Shown: positions 55,461-64,000 of the stretch, piece by piece | How the letters are laid out: each line of letters opens with the position of its first letter | How positions within the stretch are numbered: the first letter of the stretch is position 1 | Source: Solea solea | Taxonomy: Eukaryota; Chordata; Actinopteri; Pleuronectiformes; Soleidae | NCBI RefSeq assembly: GCF_958295425.1 | Contig: NC_081152.1 | Coordinates: 23,010,015 to 23,074,014 of the forward strand | Direction of reading: 5' to 3' | DNA: 64,000 nucleotides | Notes under the pieces: model-generated | What the model was told of the DNA's origin: nothing | Seen by the model: the letters and a program-made list of their open reading frames with translations, nothing else | Databases searched by the model: none | Program-made: the position numbers and the translations under genes

Positions 55461-58328
55461 ATTTTTTCTACTGTCCCATAACATAAACCTCACCAATAAA
55501 GTTAAAATCTTATAAGATATAGTTATAAACCTTCAGTGTTTGATTTTGCAATGATTTCACTGTTTGAATGTGTTTTTCTATTTGTGTCTGTTTTTGTGCG
55601 CATTCAGCAGGGATACGGCTGTTTTCTGATTTTTTTCATTTTTCTACTGTCCCATAACATAAACCTCACAAATAAAGTTAACATCTTATAAGATATACTT
55701 CTGTACCCTCAGTGTTTGATTTTGCAATGATTTCAATGTTTGAATGTGTTTTTCTATTTGTCTGTTTTTTTGCATATTCAGCAGGGATACGGCTGTTTTC
55801 TGATTTTTTTCAGTTTTCTACTGTCCCATAACATAAACCTCACAAATAAAGTTAACATCTTATTAGATATACTTCTGTACCCTCAGTGTTTGATTTTGCA
55901 ATGAGTTCACTGTTTGGATGTGTTTTTCTATTTATGTCTGTTCTTGTGCGCATTCAGCAGGGATAAAGGCTGTTTTCGGATTTTTACATTTTTCTACTGT
56001 CCCATAACATAAACCTCACAAATAAAGTTAAAATCTTATAAGATATAGTTATATACCTTCAGTGTTTGATTTAGCAATGATTTCACTGTTTGAATGTGTT
56101 TTTCTGTTTTTGTCTGTTTTTGTGTGCATTCAGCAGGGCTATGGCTTTTTTCAGATTTTTTTCATTTTTCTACTGTCCCATAACATAAACCTCACAAATA
56201 AAGTTAACATCTTATAAGATATAATTATATACCTTCAGTGTTTGATTTTGCAATGATTTCACTGTTTGGATGTGTTTTTCTATTTGTGCTTGTTTTTGTG
56301 CGCATTCAGCAGGGATACGGCTGTTTTCTGATTTTTTTCATTTTTCTACTGTCCCATAACATAAACCTCACCAATAAAGTTAAAATCTTATAAGATATCG
56401 TTATGAACCTTCAGTGTTTGATTTTGCAATGATTTCACTGTTTGAATGTGTTTTTCTATTTGTGTCTGTTTTTGTGCGCATTCAGCAGGGATACGGCTGT
56501 TCTTTGATTTTTTTCATTTTTCTACTGTCCCATAACATAAACCTCACCAATAAAGTAAAAATCTTATAAGATATAGTTATGAACCTTCAGTGTTTGATTT
56601 TGCAATGATTTCACTGTTTGAAGGTGTTTTTCTATTTGTGTCTGTTTTTGTGCGCATTCAGCAGGGATAAAGGCTGTTTTCGGATTTTTAAATTTTTCTA
56701 CTGTCCCATAACATAAACCTCACAAATAAAGTTAACATCTTATAAGATATAATTATATACCTTCAGTGTTTGATTTTGCAATGATTTCACTGTTTGGATG
56801 TGTTTTTCTATTTGTGCTTGTTTTTGTGCGCATTCAGCAGGGATATGGCTGTTTTTTGATTTTTTTCATTTTTCTACTGTCCCATAACATAAACCTCACA
56901 AATAAAGTTAACATCTCGTAATATATATTCTGTACCCTCAGTGTTTGATTTTGCAATGATGTTACTGTTTGGATATGTTTTTTCTATTTGTGTCTGTTTC
57001 TGTGCGCATTCAGCAGGGATACGGCTGTTTTCTGATTTTTTTCATTTTTCTACTGTCCCATAACATAAACCTCACCAATAATGTTAAAATCTTATAAGAT
57101 ATAGTTATGAACCTTCAGTGTTTGATTTTGCAATGATTTCACTGTTTGAATGTGTTTTTCTATTTGTGTCTGTTTTTGTGCGCATTCAAGCAGGCATACG
57201 GCTGTTTTTTGATTTTTTTCATTTTTCTACTGTCCCATAACATAAACCTCACCAATAAAGTTAAAATCTTATAAGATATAGTTATGAACCTTCAGTGTTT
57301 GATTTTGCAATGCTTTCACTGTTTGAATGTGTTTTTCTATTTGTGTCTGTTTTTGTGCGCATTCAGCAGGGATACGGCTGTTTTTTGATTTTTTTCATTT
57401 TTCTACTGTCCCATAACATAAACCTCACCAATAAAGTTAAAATCTTATAAGATATCGTTATGAACATTCAGTGTTTGATTTTGCAATGATTTCACTGTTT
57501 GAATGTGTTTTTCTATTTGTATCTGTTTTTGTGCGCATTCAGCAGGGATACGGCTGTTTTTTGATTTTTTTCATTTTTCTACTGTCCTATAACATAAACC
57601 TCACCAATAAAGTTAAAATCTTATAACATATAGTTATGAACCTTCAGTGTTTGATTTTGCAATGATTTCACTGTTTGAATGTGTTTTTCTATTTGTGTCT
57701 GTTTTTGTGCGCATTCAGCAGGGATAAAGGCTGTTTTCTGATTTTTTTCATTTTTCTACTGTCCCATAACATAAACCTCACCAATAATGTTAAAATCTTA
57801 TAAGATATAGTTATGAACCTTCAGTGTTTGATTTTGCAATGATTTCACTGTTTGAATGTGTTTTTCTATTTGTGTCTGTTTTTGTGCGCATTCAAGCAGG
57901 CATACGGCTGTTTTTTGATTTTTTTCATTTTTCTACTGTCCCATAACATAAACCTCACCAATAAAGTTAAAATCTTATAAGATATAGTTATGAACCTTCA
58001 GTGTTTGATTTTGCAATGCTTTCACTGTTTGAATGTGTTTTTCTATTTGTGTCTGTTTTTGTGCGCATTCAGCAGGGACACGGCTGTTTTTTGATTTTTT
58101 TCATTTTTCTACTGTCCCATAACATAAACCTCACCAATAAAGTTAAAATCTTATAAGATATCGTTATGAACCTTCAGTGTTTGATTTTGCAATGATTTCA
58201 CTGTTTGAATGTGTTTTTCTATTTGTGTCTGTTTTTGTGCGCATTCAGCAGGGATAAAGGCTGTTTTCGGATTTTTAAATTTTTCTACTGTCCCATAACA
58301 TAAACCTCACAAATAAAGTTAACATCTT

Positions 58329-58699
58329 CAGTCAGTCATCATCTACCGCTTTATCCTCCACCAGAGGGTCGCTGTGCCAATCTCAGCTACATCGGGCGAT
58401 AGGCGGGGTACACCCTGGACAGTTCGCCAGTCCATCGCAGGGCCACACACAGATAGAGACAAACAACCATTCACTCTCACACTCACTCCTATGGTCAATT
58501 TGGAGTGTCCAATTTACCTATCCCCACATCGCATGTTTTTGGACTGTGGGAGGAAGCCGGAGTACCCGGAGAGAACCCACGCACACACGGGGAGAACATG
58601 CAAACTCCATGCAGAAAGGCCCTTGTTCCAACCGGGGCTCGAACCGGGGTCTTCTCGCTGCAAGGCGAGAGTGCTAACCACTACACCACCGTGTGGCCC
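58329..58699 (-). mobile_element. Full-length tRNA-derived SINE in the satellite
   Basis: The minus strand begins GGGCCACACGGTGGTGTAGT with a Pol III A box (TGGTGTAGTGG, 58688-58678) and B box (GGTTCGAGCC, about 58645-58636). A conserved body follows ('cttcctcccacagtccaaaa') and a tail 'agcggtagatgatgactgac'. A perfect 13-bp target duplication, AAGTTAACATCTT, lies at 58316-58328 and 58700-58712 and is itself satellite sequence. Confidence 0.95.
58636..58688 (-). promoter_or_regulatory. Internal Pol III promoter (A and B boxes) of the SINE
   Basis: A box TGGTGTAGTGG at 58688-58678 and B box GGTTCGAGCC at about 58645-58636, spaced as in a tRNA gene. The fold does not continue as a functional tRNA, so this is the SINE head rather than a tRNA gene. 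Confidence 0.8.
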
Positions 58700-61600
58700 A
58701 AGTTAACATCTTATAAGATATAATTATATACCTTCAGTGTTTGATTTTGCAATGATTTCACTGTTTGGATGTGTTTTTCTATTTGTGTCTGTTTTTGTGC
58801 GCATTCAGCAGGGATACGGCTGTTTTCTGATTTTTTCATTTTTCTACTGTCCCATAACATAAACCTCACAAATAAAGTTAACATCTTATAAGATATACTT
58901 CTGTATCCTCACTGTTTGATTTTGCAACGATTTCACTGTTTGGATGTGTTTTTCTATTTGTGTCTTTTTTTGTGCGCATTCAGCAGGGATACGGCTGTTT
59001 TCAGATTTTTTTCATTTTTCTACTGTCCCATAACATAAACCTCACCAATAAAGTTAAAATCTTATAACATATAGTTATGAACCTTCAGTGTTTGATTTTG
59101 CAATGATTTCACTGTTTGAATGTGTTTTTCTATTTGTGTCTGTTTTTTTGCGCATCAGCAGGGATACGGCTGTTTTTTGATTTTTTTCATTTTTCTACTG
59201 TCCCATAACATAAACCTCACAAATAAAGTTAACATCTTGTAAGATATACTTCTGTACCCTCAGTGTTTGATTTTGCAATGATTTCACTGTTTGAATGTGT
59301 TTTTCTATTTGTGTCTGTTTTTGTGCGCATTCAGCAGGGATACGGCTGTTTTTTGATTTTTTTCATTTTTCTACTGTCCCATAACATAAACCTCACAAAT
59401 AAAGTTAACATCTCGTAAGATATACTTCTGTACCCTCAGTGTTTGATTTTGCAATGATTTCACTGTTTGGATGTGTTTTTCTATTTGTGTCTCTTTTTGT
59501 GCGCATTTAGCAGGGATACGGCTGTTTTCTGTTTTTTTTTCATTTTTCTGCTCTCCCATAATATAAACATCACAAAGAAAATTAACATCTTATAAGATAT
59601 ACTTCTGTACCCTCAGTGTTTGATTTTGCAATGATTTCACTGTTTGGATATGTTTTTACTATTTGTGTCTGTTTTTGTGCGCATTCAGCAGGGATACGGC
59701 TGTTTTCTGATTTTTTTCATTTTTCTACTGTCCCATAACATAAACCTCACCAATAAAGTTAAAATCTTATAAGATATACTTATAAACCTTCAGTGTTTGA
59801 TTTTGCAATGATTTCACTGTTTGAATGTGTTTTTCTATTTGTGTCTGTTTTTGTGCGCATTCAGCAGGGATACGGCTGTTTTCTGATTTTTTTCATTTTT
59901 CTACTGTCCCATAATATAAACATCACAAATAAAATTAACATCTTATAAGATATACTTCTGTACCTTCAGTGTTTGATTTTGCAATGATTTCACTGTTTGA
60001 ATGTGTTTTTCTATTTGTGTCTGTTTTTGTGCGCATTCAGCAGGGATACGGCTGTTTTTTGATTTTTTTCAATTTTCTACTGTCCCATAACATAAACCTC
60101 ACAAATAAAGTTAACATCTCGTAAGATATACTTCTGTACCCTCAGTGTTTGATTTTGCAATGATTTAACTGCTTGGATGTGTTTTTTCTATTTGTGTCTG
60201 TTTCTATGCGCATTCAGCAGGGATACGGCTGTTTTCTGATTTTTTTCATTTTTCTACTGTCCCATAACATAAACCTCACCAATAATGTTAAAATCTTATA
60301 AGATATAGTTATGAACCTTCAGTGTTTGATTTTGCAATGATTTCACTGTTTGAATGTGTTTTTCTATTTGTGTCTGTTTTTGTGCGCATTCAAGCAGGCA
60401 TACGGCTATTTTTTGATTTTTTTCATTTTTCTACTGTCCCATAACATAAACCTCACCAATAAAGTTAAAATCTTATAAGATATAGTTATGAACCTTCAGT
60501 GTTTGATTTTGCAATGATTTCACTGTTTGAATGTGTTTTTCTATTTGTGTCTGTTTTTGTGCGCATTCAGCAGGGATACGGCTGTTTTCTGATTTTTTTC
60601 ATTTTTCTACTGTCCCATAACATAAACCTCACAAATAAAGTTAAAATCTTATAAGATATAATTATATACCTTCAGTGTTTTATTTTTCAATGATTTCACT
60701 GTTTGGATGTGTTTTTCTATTTGTGTCTGTTTTTGTGCGCATTCAGCAGGGATACGGCTGTTTTCTGATTTTTTTCATTTTTCTACTGTCCCATAACATA
60801 AACCTCACAAATAAAGTTAAAATCTTATAACATATAGTTATATACCTTCAGTGTTTGATTTTGCAATGATTTCACTGTTTGAATGTGTTTTTCTATTTGT
60901 GTCTGTTTTTTTGCGCATCAGCAGGGATACGGCTGTTTTTTGATTTTTTTCATTTTTCTACTGTCCCATAACATAAACCTCACAAATAAAGTTAACATCT
61001 TGTAAGATATACTTCTGTACCCTCAGTGTTTGATTTTGCAATGATTTCACTGTTTGAATGTGTTTTTCTATTTGTGTCTGTTTTTGTGCGCATTCAGCAG
61101 GGATACGGCTGTTTTTTGATTTTTTTCATTTTTCTACTGTCCCATAACATAAACCTCACAAATAAAGTTAACATCTCGTAAGATAAACTTCTGTACCCTC
61201 AGTGTTTGATTTTGCAATGATTTCACTGTTTGGATGTGTTTTTCTATTTGTGTCTCTTTTTGTGCGCATTTAGCAGGGATACGGCTGTTTTCTGATTTTT
61301 TTCATTTTTCTACTGTCCCATAACATAAACCTAACCAATAAAGTTAAAATCTTATAAGATATAGTTATAAACCTTCAGTGTTTGATTTTGCAATGATTTC
61401 ACTGTTTGAATGTGTTTTTCTATTTTTGTCTTTATTTTTCTGTGCATTCAGCAGGGATACGGCTGTTTTCTGATTTTTTTCATTTTTCTACTGTCCCATA
61501 ATATAAACATCACAAATAAAGTTAACATCTCGTAAGATATACTTCTGTACCCTCAGTGTTTGATTTTGCAATGATTTCACTGTTTGGATGTGTTTTTCTA

Positions 61601-64000
61601 TTTGTGTCTCTTTTTGTGCGCATTTAGCAGGGATACGGCTGTTTTCTGGTTTTTTTTCATTTTTCTGCTCTCCCATAATATAAACATCACAAAGAAAATT
61701 AACATCTTATAAGATATACTTCTGTACCCTCAGTGTTTGATTTTGCAATGATTTCACTGTTTGGATATGTTTTTACTATTTGTGTCTGTTTTTGTGCGCA
61801 TTCAGCAGGGATACGGCTGTTTTCTGATTTTTTTCATTTTTCTACTGTCCCATAACATAAACCTCACCAATAAAGTTAAAATCTTATAAGATATACTTAT
61901 AAACCTTCAGTGTTTGATTTTGCAATGATTTCACTCTTTGAATGTGTTTTTCTATTTGTGTCAGTTTTTGTGCGCATTCAGCAGGGATACGGCTGTTTTC
62001 TGATTTTTTTCATTTTTCTACTGTCCCATAATATAAACATCACAAATAAAATTAACATCTTATAAGATATACTTCTGTACCTTCAGTGTTTGATTTTGCA
62101 ATGATTTCACTGTTTGAATGTGTTTTTCTATTTGTGTCTGTTTTTGTGCGCATTCAGCAGGGATACGGCTGTTTTTTGATTTTTTTCAATTTTCTACTGT
62201 CCCATAACATAAACCTCACAAATAAAGTTAACATCTCGTAAGATATACTTCTGTACCCTCAGTGTTTGATTTTGCAATGATTTAACTGTTTGGATATGTT
62301 TTTTCTATTTGTGTCTGTTTCTGTGCGCATTCAGCAGGGATACGGCTGTTTTCTGATTTTTTTCATTTTTCTACTGTCCCATAACATAAACCTCACCAAT
62401 AATGTTAAAATATTATAAGATATAGTTATGAACCTTCAGTGTTTGATTTTGCAATGATTTCACTGTTTGAATGTGTTTTTCTATTTGTGTCTGTTTTTGT
62501 GCGCATTCAAGCAGGCATACGGCTATTTTTTGATTTTTTTCATTTTTCTACTGTCCCATAACATAAACCTCACCAATAAAGTTAAAATCTTATAAGATAT
62601 AGTTATGAACCTTCAGTGTTTGATTTTGCAATGATTTCACTGTTTGAATGTGTTTTTCTATTTGTGTCTGTTTTTGTGCGCATTCAGCAGGGATACGGCT
62701 GTTTTCTGATTTTTTTCATTTTTCTACTGTCCCATAACATAAACCTCACCAATAAAGTTAAAATCTTATAACATATAGTTATATACCTTCAGTGTTTGAT
62801 TTTGCAATGATTTCACTGTTTGAATGTGTTTTTCTATTTGTGTCTGTTTTTGTGCGCATTCAGCAGGGATACGGCTGTTTTCTGATTTTTTTCATTTTTC
62901 TACTGTCCCATAACATAAACCTCACAAATAAAGTTAAAATCTTATAACATATAGTTATATACCTTCAGTGTTTGATTTTGCAATGATTTCACTGTTTGAA
63001 TGTGTTTTTCTATTTGTGTCTGTTTTTTTGCGCATCAGCAGGGATATGGCTGTTTTTTGATTTTTTTCATTTTTCTACTGTCCCATAACATAAACCTCAC
63101 AAATAAAGTTAACATCTTGTAAGATATACTTCTGTACCCTCAGTGTTTGATTTTGCAATGATTTCACTGTTTGAATGTGTTTTTCTATTTGTGTCTGTTT
63201 TTGTGCGCATTCAGCAGGGATACGGCTGTTTTTTGATTTTTTTCATTTTTCTACTGTCCCATAACATAAACCTCACAAATAAAGTTAACATCTCGTAAGA
63301 TAAACTTCTGTACCCTCAGTGTTTGATTTTGCAATGATTTCACTGTTTGGATGTGTTTTTCTATTTGTGTCTCTTTTTGTGCGCATTTAGCAGGGATACG
63401 GCTGTTTTCTGATTTTTTTCATTTTTCTACTGTCCCATAATATAAACATCACAAATAAAATGAACATCTTATAAGATATACTTCTGTACCTTCAGTGTTT
63501 GATTTTGTGCGCATTCAAGCAGGCATACGGCTGTTTTTTGATTTTTTTCATTTTCCTACTGTCCCATAACATAAACCTCACCAATAAAGTTAAAATCTTA
63601 TAAGATATAGTTATGAACCTTCAGTGTTTGATTTTGCAATGATTTCACTATTTGAATGTGTTTTTCTATATGTGTCTGTTTTTGTGCGCATTCAGCAGGG
63701 ATACGGCTGTTTTCTGATTTTTTTCATTTTTCTACTGTCCCATAACATAAACCTCACAAATAAAGTTAACATCTCGTAAGATATACTTCTGTACCCTCAG
63801 TGTTTGATTTTGCAATGATTTTACTGTTTGGATATGTTTTTTCTATTTGTGTCTGTTTCTGTGCGCATTCAGCAGGGATACGGCTGTTTTCTGATTTTTT
63901 TCATTTTTCTACTGTCCCATAACATAAACCTCACCAATAATTTTAAAATCTTATAAGATATAGTTATGAACCTTCAGTGTTTGATTTTGCAATGATTTCA

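Larger units (their letters stand above)
55461..64000 (+). repeat. Satellite DNA, ~176-bp monomer, about 46 copies, open at right edge
   Basis: The landmark 'ctactgtcccataac' recurs at 55468, 55644, 55818, 55994, 56170, 56346 and 56522, a spacing of 174-176 bases, and continues to the window end. Monomers are AT-rich and contain 'aagttaa(a/c)atctta', 'gtgtttgattttgcaatg' and 'gcgcattcagcaggg'. Variant markers repeat at multiples of the monomer: 'cgcatcagca' (missing 2 bases) at 59151, 60914 and 63031, and 'caagcaggcat' near 60390 and 62507. This gives a higher-order unit of about 2117 bases (12 monomers). Length and organisation resemble centromeric satellites; no CENP-B box is evident. Confidence 0.95.

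Noticed and set aside
58629..58699. tRNA gene
   Set aside because: A and B boxes are present but the sequence continues into a SINE body and is flanked by a target-site duplication; no cloverleaf acceptor stem closes.
58374..58723. Two overlapping ~70-110 codon ORFs in the SINE
   Set aside because: They are fortuitous reading frames through the SINE body.
59371..61676. Repeated 62-codon ORFs on the minus strand of the satellite
   Set aside because: They arise from the same satellite variants 2117 bases apart; useful as higher-order markers but not coding.
55461..64000. CRISPR-like array
   Set aside because: The whole 176-bp unit is conserved with no unique spacers; it is eukaryotic satellite DNA.

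Overview
This is repeat-rich nuclear DNA from a ray-finned (teleost) fish. The evidence is spliced genes with GT/AG introns, teleost-type transposons (L2-type and RTE-type LINEs, chromodomain Gypsy, BEL/Pao, hAT, EnSpm/CACTA, Kolobok, Merlin), a tRNA-derived SINE, and a long satellite array. There are no bacterial or viral genes.

Layout. 1-3.5 kb: local repeats and a 5'-truncated SINE. 3.5-4.65 kb: the only clear host gene, a complete four-exon pancreatic-type (group IB-like) secreted phospholipase A2 on the minus strand, with TATA box and poly(A) signal. 5.2-5.4 kb: compound TA/TC microsatellite. 5.58-23.73 kb: a Kolobok-like DNA transposon (TTAA target duplication, THAP-domain ORF) split by a 16.6-kb element at 5820-22424. 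That element has long inverted arms full of TTTACC/GGTAAA motifs. It carries a four-exon Merlin/ISXO2-type DDE transposase (minus strand) and a CCDC106-like coiled-coil gene (plus strand). A very young Gypsy element with nearly identical LTRs sits exactly on a splice acceptor of the transposase gene, and a solo LTR lies between the two genes. 24-25.5 kb: LINE remnants. 25.93-38.21 kb: an RTE-like LINE (minus) interrupted by a 5'-truncated LINE (35983-37182) and by a solo LTR (26432-34617). The solo LTR is itself split by a 7.5-kb DNA element (26961-34421), which contains a second, complete 1.09-kb Kolobok copy. 39.4-55.0 kb: a dead BEL/Pao retrotransposon (minus) split by a 10.6-kb EnSpm/CACTA-like transposon (42506-53151). 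That transposon carries a decayed SAMD3-like gene and a tnp2-type transposase, and was itself hit by a hAT element and a long LTR-like insert. 55.46-64.0 kb: a roughly 176-bp satellite with higher-order repeats near 2.12 kb, interrupted by a full-length SINE with a perfect 13-bp target duplication; it runs off the window.

The genes do not form a pathway. The organising principle is nesting: several insertions can be dated relative to one another by target-site duplications and by reading frames that resume on both sides. The most unusual biology is two unrelated DNA transposons (Merlin-like and EnSpm-like) that each pair a transposase with a companion gene resembling a host protein family (CCDC106-like and SAMD3-like).
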